Notes: generated from the sequence alone by a model not told the origin. A stretch of 64,000 bases of DNA from Neobacillus niacini (GCF_030817595.1 NZ_JAUSZN010000001.1:1434001-1498000), one strand, 5' to 3'; positions 27,392 through 37,562 are shown, counted from the stretch's first letter. Numbers and translations: made by a program.

Positions 27392-29968
27392 CTATTCAGC
27401 TTGACTAGGATTTTGGTAAAGAGATTGTACATGGTCTGCCGAAAGGGCTAATCCATCATATACACGAACTTCATCCATTAAACCTTTAAAAGGTATATCC
27501 CAGTAGTTAACACCTAAACCAAATTCCGCATCAATGGAGGTGAATACATTTGGGAAGTTGGTACCTTTATATTTCGCTACACCATTTACATAAAACACAA
27601 CTCCGCCTTCTTTTGCGGTTAAAGTTAGATGTGACCACTCACCTGCAGGTATGACCCTATCCGTTACGGCGTCATACCATTGGTCACCGTTGTGTGACCA
27701 TACCATTGTATTGCCCCATCCTGTTTTAGGTACGACACTAATCCAATTGTTCACTGTTTCTGCTCCAAAGAAAGAGGTTGTAAATTCAGTGATTTGTTCA
27801 GGCTTTAACCACAAAGATACAGTGTAAGTATCACCCGTTATTAAGCCGTTCGCTAAACGCAATCCAGAATTCCCATCGAATTTAGCTGCTAGTCCCACTT
27901 TACCTTCTGCAAACGTAATTTGTCCGCCAGTATTATTTAATCGGTCTCCTGTCACCGTTGCGTCAGATTTTTTACCAGAAGTATCTTTTAAACCATCGTT
28001 AAAGTTATAGAAAGCTGAAAAGCCGCCTACTTCCTTCTTCTGCACGATAACAGTTACTTGTAATGTTTCGCTTGCTTCACCTAATAGAATCGTCGCAGTC
28101 AATTCAACCACTGCATTTTCCGAATCTGAACTTGGTCGACTAACCTTTCCATCAACAGACACTGCCTCTGGATTAGAAGATTCCCATGTTATTTGCGCTC
28201 CTCTTGTAGCCACAGTCGGCAGCGTCAAATCACTAATGACAGTAGACGGAAAACTTGTACTTAACTCTTGTTTAATAGCATTTACCAATTCTGTGTCTGA
28301 TGACGCTTTCACATGGCTTCCCCAAATAACAATTCCTTCATCTGACATTGCACTAAACGTCATCACCCACTTTTGAGACGTAGGGTCATATTGGCGGATA
28401 AAGACGCCATCATATGTACCTTCATCATCAATTGTTAATTCTGCCCGGTAGTTGTCATAAAGTTTCCATGTACCTGTAACAGCACCAGAAATGGTGTGAT
28501 CTTCGTTCAATTTTACCCATGTGGATTCAGTTAATTTACCAGTGATTTCTTCTCCATGGTTAATGTATTTATAATCACCAGTTACATCCACCTCGGACAC
28601 CTTCTTAATTGTTTCACCAGCATAACGGTACGGTGTCGGCACCGGCCATTGATCACTGTTCTTAAATGTCTGGTGGACACGAACCTCATGCATTTCCCCT
28701 TGCTGTGGGAAACGAGTATGGGTAACAATAAATTCCTTGCCTAATTCTTCGTCAATTAGATATGAGTTATGCCCCGGTGAAAGGTAGCCTGTACCAATTC
28801 CAGTGCCTGCTTCACCAAGATCTCTTTTAAATAAGAAGTTTCCAATCATCTTATTACCGATATCTTTATGATCGTCTCTACTTGGGAAGTTACCTACACC
28901 GATATCAAATGTCTCAGGGAATACTGCAGGATTCCCTTCAGCATCTACATATGGACCATCAGGACTCTCTGATCTAAACTGCCTCATCTGATAACCGCCA
29001 TCAGATGCTAAACCGCCGTAAGTAATATATAGATAATAATAGCCTGTTTCCTTATCATATACCGCGTAAGTTCCTTCAGCCGATCTGCCGTAGCCGGAGG
29101 CAATTTTTGTACCGAAATATCTGTCAATCATACGGCCATCCTCTGTTTTTCCATCTTTACCTGGATACTTTGGCAACCCTGTTTTCTTATCTAATTCTAA
29201 AATATAGGTACCGCCAGACCAGGAGCCATATGTCATATATAACTTATTGTTTTTTGCCTGTAGAATGTTGGCATCAATGGCGTTGGTGTACAGTTTATTG
29301 TTGTAGTCTCCATTCGCCGTAAACCAATATGGATTTACTTCATCAATCACACCATCTTCAATAAGGTCGGCAATATTCGTATTTTCCCAATGCTTATTCA
29401 CGACACTGTTTCGATCATAAGCTTCTTTGTTGGTAAATCCTGAATACATAATGGTGTCGACATATTTGAACGGTCCTTCAATATTCTTTGACACTGCTAC
29501 CCCGATTGCAGAACGAATATATGTAGACGACACACTATAGTAAATCATGTAGGCACCTTTTGTACCATCCTCATTTACATAATGTTTATTCCAAAAAATA
29601 TCTGGAGCCCACACTGCAAAGCCGCCTCTGCTATCTGAATCATTTTCTCCAGCCCATTTAAAAGACTCAGAAAGATTTGCTGACAAATCGCCATAAACCT
29701 TATTATCTGGAGTGGTATAGCCATTGGTGAATCGATCCCAATTGACTAGGTCTGTTGATTTTGCACCATCAATGTGTGAACCATACACATAGTAGGTACC
29801 CGTTTTGGGATCTTTAATGATGGAAGGGTCGTGAACAGAAGCATTTCTAAACTCAATCGGCTCAACATTACTAGTATTATTTACTTGCTTCTTCCCTAGG
29901 ACACCGCTTGGAATTAACAACAGCAATACTAAAGAAATAAATATCAATCTTTTAAAATGAATCTTCAT
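27392..29968 (-). CDS. Secreted GH43 endo-1,5-alpha-L-arabinanase (Abn2/YxiA-like) with Ig-like and LamG modules
   Basis: After a signal peptide (1-25) the five-bladed GH43 domain shows the three acidic residues of the family: Asp47 (VHDPSIIKD), Asp232 (NAIDANILQ) and Glu299 (RSAEGTYAVYD). A beta-barrel domain at about 470-575, like the C-terminal domain of Bacillus subtilis Abn2, follows. Then come an atrophied bacterial Ig-like domain (about 580-660, ITWESSNPEAVSVDGKVS) and a LamG/concanavalin-like domain at about 670-850 (NFNDGLKDTSGKKSDA). It should cut alpha-1,5-linked arabinan outside the cell. ATG 29968 is preferred because AAAGGAGG lies 10 nt upstream; the open frame starts at 29998. 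At 858 residues it is much longer than Abn2 (469), owing to the added binding modules. Confidence 0.9.
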   Translation of the reverse strand: MKIHFKRLIFISLVLLLLIPSGVLGKKQVNNTSNVEPIEFRNASVHDPSIIKDPKTGTYYVYGSHIDGAKSTDLVNWDRFTNGYTTPDNKVYGDLSANLSESFKWAGENDSDSRGGFAVWAPDIFWNKHYVNEDGTKGAYMIYYSVSSTYIRSAIGVAVSKNIEGPFKYVDTIMYSGFTNKEAYDRNSVVNKHWENTNIADLIEDGVIDEVNPYWFTANGDYNNKLYTNAIDANILQAKNNKLYMTYGSWSGGTYILELDKKTGLPKYPGKDGKTEDGRMIDRYFGTKIASGYGRSAEGTYAVYDKETGYYYLYITYGGLASDGGYQMRQFRSESPDGPYVDAEGNPAVFPETFDIGVGNFPSRDDHKDIGNKMIGNFLFKRDLGEAGTGIGTGYLSPGHNSYLIDEELGKEFIVTHTRFPQQGEMHEVRVHQTFKNSDQWPVPTPYRYAGETIKKVSEVDVTGDYKYINHGEEITGKLTESTWVKLNEDHTISGAVTGTWKLYDNYRAELTIDDEGTYDGVFIRQYDPTSQKWVMTFSAMSDEGIVIWGSHVKASSDTELVNAIKQELSTSFPSTVISDLTLPTVATRGAQITWESSNPEAVSVDGKVSRPSSDSENAVVELTATILLGEASETLQVTVIVQKKEVGGFSAFYNFNDGLKDTSGKKSDATVTGDRLNNTGGQITFAEGKVGLAAKFDGNSGLRLANGLITGDTYTVSLWLKPEQITEFTTSFFGAETVNNWISVVPKTGWGNTMVWSHNGDQWYDAVTDRVIPAGEWSHLTLTAKEGGVVFYVNGVAKYKGTNFPNVFTSIDAEFGLGVNYWDIPFKGLMDEVRVYDGLALSADHVQSLYQNPSQAE

Positions 29969-30496
29969 TTCGTTCTTTCTCCTCCTTTGGTAGTACATTC
30001 ATTTCTAAATATCCTTTCTACTAAACTTTTATACTAGAGTATAGGTATTACTACTAGTAAATTTTACCCGATATTCTGAATACAAAAGGTAATTCTATCC
30101 TAGTTTTTAACATAGTAGATCGAAAAATATCTTATTATGTAAATTCATAGCTGCACAAATATACGGACCAATTATCCCCCAACTTGTTAACTTATACTTA
30201 TCTGCCCTCCATTCCCGAAAAAGTTGTACTTACAATCAATTAACCGCTTACATAGTGAAGTTAGTGAGCTAACTTCTCTTAAACAATACTATAATTCTAG
30301 TAAATTCTCAATAGCCAATTACATACTTGTCAACAACTTTTATAAATTAATCCTTAAACATGAACGTACAAGTTATGTTGTTTAGCCTACAATAAATTCT
30401 TTTATAAAAATATCTTATCTTGTAAATATTAAAAATGATACAATTTTTGGCATTCATTGGTTTTAGAAAAATTTTAAGGTAAGTAGGTGTATTAGT
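29969..30496. other. Intergenic stretch with palindromes, no gene
   Basis: It separates the arabinanase (minus) and a small membrane gene (plus). TATACT-AG-AGTATA at 30030-30043 is near the arabinanase promoter side. A perfect hairpin GAAGTTAG-TGAG-CTAACTTC occupies 30257-30276 and lacks a U-tract. The minus-strand frame at 30347-30571 has no ribosome site and is not credited. Confidence 0.45.
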
Positions 30497-30772
30497 GTGG
30501 ACTTTCCCACCATCCATACGAATTTTTGGGACGCAGTGATTGCAGTTCCTATTGTGATGTTGATTACACAACTTATAAAAGTTTTTTTTAAAGTGAAGAA
30601 AAAGTATGTTCCAACAATAGCTCTTATTATTGGGCTAAGCATTTCCGTTTTTATAAGCCATCGCCACCATCTTATAGCTGGTGTTTTTATGGGGTGGTTC
30701 TATGGATATGCTGCAATTGGTTCCTACGCTTCAATGAAAACAACTATATTGGCATTTAGAAAACAGAATTGA
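30497..30772 (+). CDS. Small holin-like membrane protein (91 aa), unknown function
   Basis: The protein has three hydrophobic stretches (VIAVPIVMLITQLIKVFF, PTIALIIGLSISVFIS, LIAGVFMGWFYGYAAIGSYA) in the layout of phage-type holins and related small membrane proteins. The GTG at 30497 is the probable start; an AGGTG-like sequence lies just upstream but is weak. It overlaps the next gene by four bases (TTGA), so the two form one unit. No phage genes surround it, so a lysis role is not implied. Confidence 0.6.
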   Translation: MDFPTIHTNFWDAVIAVPIVMLITQLIKVFFKVKKKYVPTIALIIGLSISVFISHRHHLIAGVFMGWFYGYAAIGSYASMKTTILAFRKQN

Positions 30773-31407
30773 ATAAAAAGGCAAAAATTTTCGGGGTGTT
30801 TGAACTGTCAAAAACATATATAGAAAAAGTTTTGGACTGGCTATTTATATTTATACAAATTATTTGTATTTTTGCTCTTTTTAGTGATGGAAATTTTGAC
30901 TATATGAGAATGGCTTTAGGTAATCTTTTCTTCTGGATCATTTATATGATTTTAGAAAAAAAAGAAGGGTGGAGGATTCCGCTTTACATTAGGATTATCA
31001 CTTTACTTTCCATAACTATTAACGATTACTTAGGGGAATATTTAAATTGGTATGTAACATCTAGTTTATATGACCGTTTGCAACATCTTTTTGGCACCTA
31101 TGCATTAACACTTTGGATATTTTTTGTAATCCAGCAATTTATACAGCTTAAATTAAAAAACCAAAGACTGACTATTTTATTTATTTTTAGCCTAGCATTA
31201 GCATTGGGAACCATTTATGAATTATTGGAGTTTATAGAAGATGAAGTTTTTAAACCGAAGATAAAAAATCAACCTAGCCTCTTAGATACAGACCTTGATT
31301 TAATTTCCGACTTAGCTGGCGGTTTATTAGCTGTGGTTCACTATCACATCTCAAAACATTTGAAGTCGTTTCAATTTCCTTTTGAGCAGAGGACTTCTAC
31401 TAAATAA
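30769..31407 (+). CDS. YjdF/DUF2238-like integral membrane protein
   Basis: The 212-residue protein has about six hydrophobic segments. Its conserved-looking blocks are YDRLQHLFGTYAL, GTIYELLEFIEDEVF and DTDLDLISDLAGGLLAVVHY. They match the spacing of the YDRFGH, YEfiEW and DTQSD blocks of Escherichia coli YjdF (DUF2238). The TTG start at 30769 overlaps the upstream stop codon, implying coupled translation. The function of the family is unknown to me. Confidence 0.65.
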   Translation: MNKKAKIFGVFELSKTYIEKVLDWLFIFIQIICIFALFSDGNFDYMRMALGNLFFWIIYMILEKKEGWRIPLYIRIITLLSITINDYLGEYLNWYVTSSLYDRLQHLFGTYALTLWIFFVIQQFIQLKLKNQRLTILFIFSLALALGTIYELLEFIEDEVFKPKIKNQPSLLDTDLDLISDLAGGLLAVVHYHISKHLKSFQFPFEQRTSTK

Positions 31408-31559
31408 TGTTCTTTTTACAAAATTATTAGCATTAACATCAGTGTTATATGTGTGACGGAATTACACTGTTTTAAATAGTTGCATATTATCATGTATTAA
31501 CAGTTTCTAAACGTCTATCTTAAATCATTTAACTAACCGTAATTGTCAACAATAAAGGC

Positions 31560-31589
31560 AAACCCGGCATCGAAAAGGATGCCGGGTTT
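31560..31589. terminator. Bidirectional terminator between the membrane-protein and GH43 genes
   Basis: AAACCCGGCATC (31560-31571) and GATGCCGGGTTT (31578-31589) form a perfect 12-bp stem with a 6-nt loop. It lies between convergent genes and can serve both. Confidence 0.85.
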
Positions 31590-31596
31590 ACTATTA

Positions 31597-32538
31597 TTAT
31601 TCTTTTATTCGCAGCCTGTCAGCCAGCTCTTCTACTGTTATGAACAGTGGCCGCTCGCTTCCGTGCGGGGTATCAGGATAATGGGTGGAAATATAGGTTT
31701 GGCCGTCCAGGCCGGTGAAAAGGCTTGAATGCCCTGCGTTCCGGTCCATTAACAGCTCGTCTTCATGATGCCATGGACCTTCGATTCTTCCTGACTTGGA
31801 GCGAGCAACGGCCACCGTGTAGCCTCCAAAACCTCTATCCCCATAGTTCGGAACAGAGTAACTCGACCAGAGCATCAGAAGGTCGCCGTTTTGAGCTTCG
31901 TACATGAACGGAGCATCGGTTAGGAATCCTTTCTTTTCAATCCTTGGATCTCCGAACAGCCGAATCCATCTCATTTCCGCTGCATTTAAAATATCGACCG
32001 GTTCCCCATATGATTGCTTCAAATCATGTGTCAGTCTGAGCGCCTTGATTTTCCCCTCATATTCTTGGGTCCATTCATGGCAAAATACAATCCAGCGCTG
32101 CCCATCCTTGTCTTCATAAAAAGTTCCATCAAGGCATTCCCACTCAGCAGGTGTGACGGCGACATCACTGTGCGGAACGTATGGCCCCGCCGGATGGTCA
32201 GCCACCAAGATACCTGTCCCGCGGTGTTCGCCAATCCCTCCTTTAAACGTCGCAAACATAAAAAACCGGCCATCTATCGAAAATACCTCAGGCGCCCAGT
32301 AATGGCGCACGCCCCAGAAGCCACGCGGCGGTTCAAAGGCAATATAGGGACCTTCCCATATCTCCAAGTCTTGGCTCACATACACTTCAAAAACGGGGTC
32401 TTTGTCACCGCAACCATCCGCGAATGTTGTCCCAAATAAATAATACTTATTTTCCTCAGGGTATGGGAACACAAATGGGTCCCTCATATGGATTTCTTCC
32501 CGGTTCACCTTTTGTACGGTACGGAAACCTTTTTTCAT
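31597..32538 (-). CDS. Intracellular GH43-type glycoside hydrolase
   Basis: The 313-residue product is a single five-bladed beta-propeller of the GH43/GH32 clan with no signal peptide. Asp20 in HMRDPFVF is the expected general base. LDGTFYEDKDGQRWIVFCHE and FLTDAPFMYEAQNGD carry the other likely acidic residues. It probably releases arabinose, xylose or a related sugar from oligosaccharides imported by the transporter in the same operon (inference). It starts 3 nt after the GH2 stop codon, and the ribosome site GTGGAGG lies in the end of that gene. It is the last gene of the SBP-permease-permease-GH2-GH43 operon. Confidence 0.82.
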   Translation of the reverse strand: MKKGFRTVQKVNREEIHMRDPFVFPYPEENKYYLFGTTFADGCGDKDPVFEVYVSQDLEIWEGPYIAFEPPRGFWGVRHYWAPEVFSIDGRFFMFATFKGGIGEHRGTGILVADHPAGPYVPHSDVAVTPAEWECLDGTFYEDKDGQRWIVFCHEWTQEYEGKIKALRLTHDLKQSYGEPVDILNAAEMRWIRLFGDPRIEKKGFLTDAPFMYEAQNGDLLMLWSSYSVPNYGDRGFGGYTVAVARSKSGRIEGPWHHEDELLMDRNAGHSSLFTGLDGQTYISTHYPDTPHGSERPLFITVEELADRLRIKE

Positions 32539-32541
32539 TGT

Positions 32542-34338
32542 TTAGCCCTCCACGATTTCTGCATGCCACATATCATTAATCTTCCGGATTTCTTTCAGCT
32601 CGCATTTCGGCTTGCGGTCATAGGTGAGTAATCCGTTGATTTCCTGTTCAACATCCGTTAATTGGGTATAGCAATACCCATGCAGCGCTTTTGAAGCATA
32701 CACCGCTTCCATGATTCGTTGATAATCCGCCGTAAATTCATCAGAGCCGGTAACAGAAGTGTAACCCCAGCCCGCATCTTCGCCAACTTTAAATCCAATT
32801 CCGCCAAACTCAGTCAGGATGATCGGCTCTCCTTGATGCTCAAAGCCATTGGCATAAATTTTCCGTTTAGCCGGCTGAGACTGCAGAAGCTGCTCCTTCG
32901 TGGAAATGGACTGTTTATAGTGTTCATATTTTGCCTTTTCATTATCATTCCCATGATTATAATTGTGGATCGCACAAATATCAGATCGAGTAAGTTCCCA
33001 GCCATCATTGGAAATCACAAGGCGCGTAGTATCAAGAGATTTAACAAGGTGGTACATAGCCAGCGAATGGTTTTGCTGCTGTTTGTCACCGCGCACATTC
33101 GGGATGCCCCAGCTTTCATTGAGCGGCACCCATGCAACAATGGAAGGATGATTGTAATCACGCTCAATAATCTCTATCCATTCTCTTGTCAGTCGGGCAG
33201 CAGCTTGATTGCTATAAGAAGGAGATGCTGCGCATTCACCCCAGACAAGGAATCCGAGCTGGTCAGCCCAATATAGGAATCTAGGATCCTCCACTTTTTG
33301 ATGCTTCCGGCAGCCATTAAAGCCCATTTCCTTGGCTAGCTCGATATCAAGCTTTAACGCTTCATCACTTGGTGCAGTCAGCAAGCCCTCAGGCCAGTAA
33401 CCTTGGTCAAGCACAAGCTTTTGATAGTATGGCTTATTGTTGAGGTAAACCATTCCGTCTTCTGTATGGACCTTCCTCATTCCGAAGTACGCTTCAATTT
33501 CATCCAGAACGGAGCTGTTTTCTTTTATCGTCAATTTAACGTCAAACAAATTCGGGTTCTCCGGCGTCCAGCACCAGCCATTGTGGTGAAACGGAGTACG
33601 GAAAATTTTATCTTGAAATAGATTAATGGAACGCTGAGCATTTTTTGCAAATAAATGGATTACATCCTTGGCAACAGTCTCTCCTTTAAAGAAAATTTCC
33701 ACTTCTGCCTGTTTGCCGGCAAACTCCCCTTCCACTTCTAATTCAAGGTGTACAGCGCCTTGATCCACATCAGGCGTAAATTTTACCTTTGAAAAATGGA
33801 CTGGGTCGACCGCCTCCATCCAAACCGTCTGCCAAATTCCAGTAGTCCGTGTATACCAGATTGAATCAGACTTTTCAATCCAGTATTGCTTTCCTCTTGG
33901 AATCGTCTCATCAGTTGAAGAATCTTCTACTCTTACGACAATAGCCTCAGTCCCGCCATTTAAATAATGGGTGACATCGAAGGAGAAGGAGACATTTCCA
34001 CCTTCATGGAAACCTACTAGCTGTTCATTCACATAAACCCACGCCCGGTAATCCACCGCTCCAAAGTGAAGGATAACCTGTTGTCCTTTCCAGTCACACG
34101 GAACCGTAAACTCGCGGCGGTACCAGACATGATCATGAAAGCTGTGGTCTTCAATACCGCTCAATTTAGTCTGGTAGGCAAATGGAACGTTGATTTCTTT
34201 CGTAAAAGCAGCCGCATTCGTCTGCCAGGCTTCTTTTACCCCTTCATTTCGATCATCAAAGGCAAACTGCCAGGTTCCGTTCAAATTTAACCAATTCTTT
34301 CTTTTCAACTGTGGTCTAGGATATTCTTGACGCATCAT
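32542..34338 (-). CDS. GH2-family beta-glycosidase (beta-galactosidase/beta-glucuronidase type), cytoplasmic
   Basis: The 598-residue enzyme has the GH2 order: sugar-binding jelly roll (to about 180; NLNGTWQFAF, WYRREF, GGNVSFSFDVTHYL), immunoglobulin-like domain (about 180-290) and TIM barrel. Glu408 (VPLNESWG) is the acid/base and Glu510 (ILTEFGG) the nucleophile. There is no signal peptide. It is shorter than LacZ (over 1000 residues) and lacks the extra C-terminal domains. The operon partners suggest it cuts an imported plant oligosaccharide. Which beta-linked sugar it removes is not clear. ATG 34338 follows AAAGGAG with 9 nt spacing. Confidence 0.85.
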   Translation of the reverse strand: MMRQEYPRPQLKRKNWLNLNGTWQFAFDDRNEGVKEAWQTNAAAFTKEINVPFAYQTKLSGIEDHSFHDHVWYRREFTVPCDWKGQQVILHFGAVDYRAWVYVNEQLVGFHEGGNVSFSFDVTHYLNGGTEAIVVRVEDSSTDETIPRGKQYWIEKSDSIWYTRTTGIWQTVWMEAVDPVHFSKVKFTPDVDQGAVHLELEVEGEFAGKQAEVEIFFKGETVAKDVIHLFAKNAQRSINLFQDKIFRTPFHHNGWCWTPENPNLFDVKLTIKENSSVLDEIEAYFGMRKVHTEDGMVYLNNKPYYQKLVLDQGYWPEGLLTAPSDEALKLDIELAKEMGFNGCRKHQKVEDPRFLYWADQLGFLVWGECAASPSYSNQAAARLTREWIEIIERDYNHPSIVAWVPLNESWGIPNVRGDKQQQNHSLAMYHLVKSLDTTRLVISNDGWELTRSDICAIHNYNHGNDNEKAKYEHYKQSISTKEQLLQSQPAKRKIYANGFEHQGEPIILTEFGGIGFKVGEDAGWGYTSVTGSDEFTADYQRIMEAVYASKALHGYCYTQLTDVEQEINGLLTYDRKPKCELKEIRKINDMWHAEIVEG

Positions 34339-34386
34339 AACATTAGTCTCCTTTAACTGCTTTATTCATGTTGAAGCAACAAACCT

Positions 34387-35214
34387 TTATTTAATTCCTG
34401 AGTTCGTTACACTTTTTACAAAATATTTGTTTGCCACTAGGAAAACAACGATTGCCGGGATGGTTGCTACAACGGTCGCAGCCATCATTCCAGCGGGATT
34501 GACGAAATTCGATCCTTGGATCAGCGTTGCAATTCCGAGAGTCATCGTTTTCATTTCATTGGAGTTAATCACGAGTGACGGCCAAAGGTAATCGTTATAG
34601 ATCCCCATAAACGTGATAACGCCCAGTGTTACCGCTACCGGCTTGATGGCTGGAAATATGACATGGCGCAGGATTTGCATTTGAGAAGCACCGTCAAGGT
34701 AGGCTGCTTCTTCCAGATCCTTTGGAAAACTGATAAGGAAGTTGTAGATCAGGAACACACCCATTGTGCTTGCTGTATATGGCAGAACCAGTGGAATAAA
34801 GGTGTCTAGTAAATTAAAACTTTTAAACATATAGAACGCCGGGAAAAGTGTTACTATGCCTGGAACTGTTAAGGCGAATATGATCGTCCCGATGATGATT
34901 TTTTTACCTGGCACTTGTAATCTGGCCAAAGAGTATGCCGCGAGAATATCAATGGCAACAACAAGAACTGTTCCGATAATCGTGATAACAGCTGTGTTAA
35001 AAACCCAGAGAAGGATTGGGGCATCACTAGTCGGCGAGAAAATATTGATATAGTTTTGCAGTGTCCAAACCTTTGGCAGGATGGCGGAACTGGACATGGA
35101 TTCACTTAATGTTTTAAAGGAAGTGAAAATCATCCAGACTAGTGGTAAAAGAAACAATATGGCGATTAGGACTGCCAGTGTCACTACGATGATGTTTTTT
35201 TGCTTTCGTCTCAT
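34387..35214 (-). CDS. Carbohydrate ABC transporter permease (MalG type)
   Basis: The 275-residue protein has six membrane helices and the permease loop EAAYLDGASQMQILRHVIFP, the EAA motif that docks with the ATPase. It is the second permease of the GH2/GH43 operon; its ATG is 1 nt from the stop codon of the first permease. No ATPase gene is present in the operon, so a shared MsmX-like ATPase probably energises it. Confidence 0.9.
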   Translation of the reverse strand: MRRKQKNIIVVTLAVLIAILFLLPLVWMIFTSFKTLSESMSSSAILPKVWTLQNYINIFSPTSDAPILLWVFNTAVITIIGTVLVVAIDILAAYSLARLQVPGKKIIIGTIIFALTVPGIVTLFPAFYMFKSFNLLDTFIPLVLPYTASTMGVFLIYNFLISFPKDLEEAAYLDGASQMQILRHVIFPAIKPVAVTLGVITFMGIYNDYLWPSLVINSNEMKTMTLGIATLIQGSNFVNPAGMMAATVVATIPAIVVFLVANKYFVKSVTNSGIK

Positions 35215-35215
35215 G

Positions 35216-36118
35216 TTAATTCACTTCCTTTTTGCGGTAAGACATAAAGTACTGAGCGGCAGTTACAAGAAGCATGATAATGCCCATTAAAATGGCCATC
35301 GAAGAACCAACACCTAGCTGGTTCATACTGAAAACGGTATTTTGGATGCTCATGGTCAATGTGGTAGTCGACTGCTCCGGACCCCCTGCCGTGATGAGCC
35401 TTGACTGCCCATACAAGTTGAATGACGCGATTACAGTCATAATAATGATAAAGAATGCGACATGTTTGATCTGAGGCAATGTGATATAAATAAATTTCTT
35501 GAACCCATTTGCTCCGTCTAGGTCAGCCGCTTCATAAAGACTTGGATCAACCTCATCAAGGGCATTGATGAACAGCATCATATTGAATCCAATCGTCCAC
35601 CAGACGGTCGCTATAAGAACAGACACCCAAGCATAGGGCTGCTCACTAAGCCAGTTAATCGGTTTGCCCAATATACCCATACTGACCAAAAGATTATTGA
35701 TAAAACCGCCATTCTCATTGAAGAGCCACAAGAAGATAGCAGATACAGCAGTAACTGAAATCGAATAAGAAACGAAGTAAATCGTCCGGAATACCGGCTT
35801 AAGCTTCGCTGGCAGATGATCGAGAATGAGCGCAAGTCCTAGAGCGATGATCACAAGCGGAGGAACGCTTATGACGACGAATACTAGCGTATTTTTCAAG
35901 GCCAGCATAAACGCTTCATTATAGAGAGAGCCAGGGGTTAAAATATCAACGTAGTTTTGCAGACCGATAAAACCATTATTGCCCGATGAAAGATTCCAAT
36001 TGTGCAGACTGACCCAAACCCCTAATAGCATTGGTGCAAGCCAGAATAAAATAAAGCAAAGTATGAATGGGGAAACCATCAGGAATGCCCATGTTTTTGT
36101 CGAAGTTCCTTTGTGCAT
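35216..36118 (-). CDS. Carbohydrate ABC transporter permease (MalF type)
   Basis: The 300-residue protein has six membrane helices and the EAA loop YEAADLDGANGFKKFIYITL. I place the start at ATG 36118 because GGAGGGTG lies 7 nt upstream; the frame is open to 36157 without a site. It follows the solute-binding protein gene and precedes the second permease. Confidence 0.9.
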   Translation of the reverse strand: MHKGTSTKTWAFLMVSPFILCFILFWLAPMLLGVWVSLHNWNLSSGNNGFIGLQNYVDILTPGSLYNEAFMLALKNTLVFVVISVPPLVIIALGLALILDHLPAKLKPVFRTIYFVSYSISVTAVSAIFLWLFNENGGFINNLLVSMGILGKPINWLSEQPYAWVSVLIATVWWTIGFNMMLFINALDEVDPSLYEAADLDGANGFKKFIYITLPQIKHVAFFIIIMTVIASFNLYGQSRLITAGGPEQSTTTLTMSIQNTVFSMNQLGVGSSMAILMGIIMLLVTAAQYFMSYRKKEVN

Positions 36119-36228
36119 TTTATACACCCTCCAATAAGTAGGAGAACTAATGCTCACCTTTTGCTGATTTCGTGTTTTTTAGCGTGAATGGCGCAGGAAT
36201 TCCCGCGCCACTCAGCTTTTTTTCATAA

Positions 36229-37497
36229 TTATTTCGGTTGAGTTTCAGCAACTTGCTGGGCTTTCTTTGTTGCAGACTCAAGTTCTTTCATTAATTGTTC
36301 TTTTGTCAGGTTTCCAGTTGTTACAAGCTTGCTGAAGACTTTTTCGTTCATATCACGGATTTGTTCGCCATACTGATACACTTGAGGCGGCGCAACAAAA
36401 GAATCAAACTGTAAAGAGTTTTGGTACGCGATCTGATACTTGTCTTTCTCGGCGGTCACTTTTTCGATTGTCTTTAAGTGAACAGGAGCTTGTCCTCCAT
36501 CTGCCCAGTTGATCAGATTTTCTGGAGTGAACATATATTTGACGAACTCAGCAATACCTTCTTTAACCTGCTCGTCTTTAACACTAGCGGAAACAGCAAG
36601 CATGTGAGCGTTACCGTAAGCAGCAGGCTGCTTGCCGATTTGAGGAATTGGCGCAATTCCTAGGTTATCACCGTATTTTTCTTTGGCTGCCCCATAGAAC
36701 CAAGGACCTGTTAGAGCAACAGCTGATTGAACTGCTTTGCCTGATTCTGCTTCTTTCATGAAGGTTTTAAATTCTCCATCAAGACCTAAGCCAGCTGGAG
36801 AAACTTTATCTTTCCAGACCATGTCATGGAACGTCATCAGCGCATCCGCAAATTCAGGCTGCGCAAAGTTCAAGGCATTGCCATCCTTCAGATCTACACC
36901 GTTTTGTGCAGCGATCATCAGCATGTAAAACTCCACAAGACCTGTTGACGGTACACCTAGTGCGTATAGATCTTTATTTTTTGCTTGAAGCTCTTGATTC
37001 AGCTTCAAGATATCTTCATATGTTTTTGGAGCTTCATTTACAAACTCTTTATTATAGAACATGGTTAAAGGATGAATATCAATCGGGAATCCGTAAAGCT
37101 TTCCATCCAATTTTGCAAGATCCATTCCAGCATTGTGGAAATCAGATTCTTTCAAACCTGCTTTTTCATACAGAGAGCCAACATCCTGAATCATGCCATC
37201 AAGACGGTATGTTTCTAGGTTGTTCCCATGAATGACAGCAAGGTCATAGTCACCGGATTTGTATTTTGTATAGTGTTCTTTTTCTTGGCTTTCTACGATT
37301 TCATACTTGTCTTGGGAAGCATTAAATCCATCTGTAATCTTTTTCATGTATGCCCCATCACCACCGGTGAAACCGTTGATAAATGAGATTTGAATCTTGC
37401 CATCTTTTGACTTGTTTGAAGCACTATCGCCGCCTGAGCAAGCGCTTAAAACCAGGACACTAGCAATCAATAAAACTAGCCATTTAAAAGACTTCAT
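36229..37497 (-). CDS. Extracellular sugar-binding lipoprotein of the GH2/GH43 ABC system
   Basis: The 422-residue product has a lipoprotein signal (LLIASVLVLSACSGGD, lipobox LSAC) and the family-1 solute-binding fold (FYNKEFVNEAPKTYEDILKL, ALTGPWFYGAAKE). It should deliver an oligosaccharide to the two permeases downstream. It is the first gene of the operon; a cre-like site lies about 65 bp upstream and AGGGGGA precedes ATG 37497. Confidence 0.92.
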   Translation of the reverse strand: MKSFKWLVLLIASVLVLSACSGGDSASNKSKDGKIQISFINGFTGGDGAYMKKITDGFNASQDKYEIVESQEKEHYTKYKSGDYDLAVIHGNNLETYRLDGMIQDVGSLYEKAGLKESDFHNAGMDLAKLDGKLYGFPIDIHPLTMFYNKEFVNEAPKTYEDILKLNQELQAKNKDLYALGVPSTGLVEFYMLMIAAQNGVDLKDGNALNFAQPEFADALMTFHDMVWKDKVSPAGLGLDGEFKTFMKEAESGKAVQSAVALTGPWFYGAAKEKYGDNLGIAPIPQIGKQPAAYGNAHMLAVSASVKDEQVKEGIAEFVKYMFTPENLINWADGGQAPVHLKTIEKVTAEKDKYQIAYQNSLQFDSFVAPPQVYQYGEQIRDMNEKVFSKLVTTGNLTKEQLMKELESATKKAQQVAETQPK

Positions 37498-37562
37498 TCT
37501 GTTTTCCCCCTAGGAAATAGATTAACTTCGGTTGAAAGGTCCTTTTTCTTTGTAACCCTTTA

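Noticed and set aside
27169..27432. 87-codon minus-strand frame after the arabinanase gene
   Set aside because: It overlaps the arabinanase 3' end and spans its terminator, with no ribosome site. The tail (about residues 35-87) looks protein-like and may be a decayed gene, but nothing supports expression.
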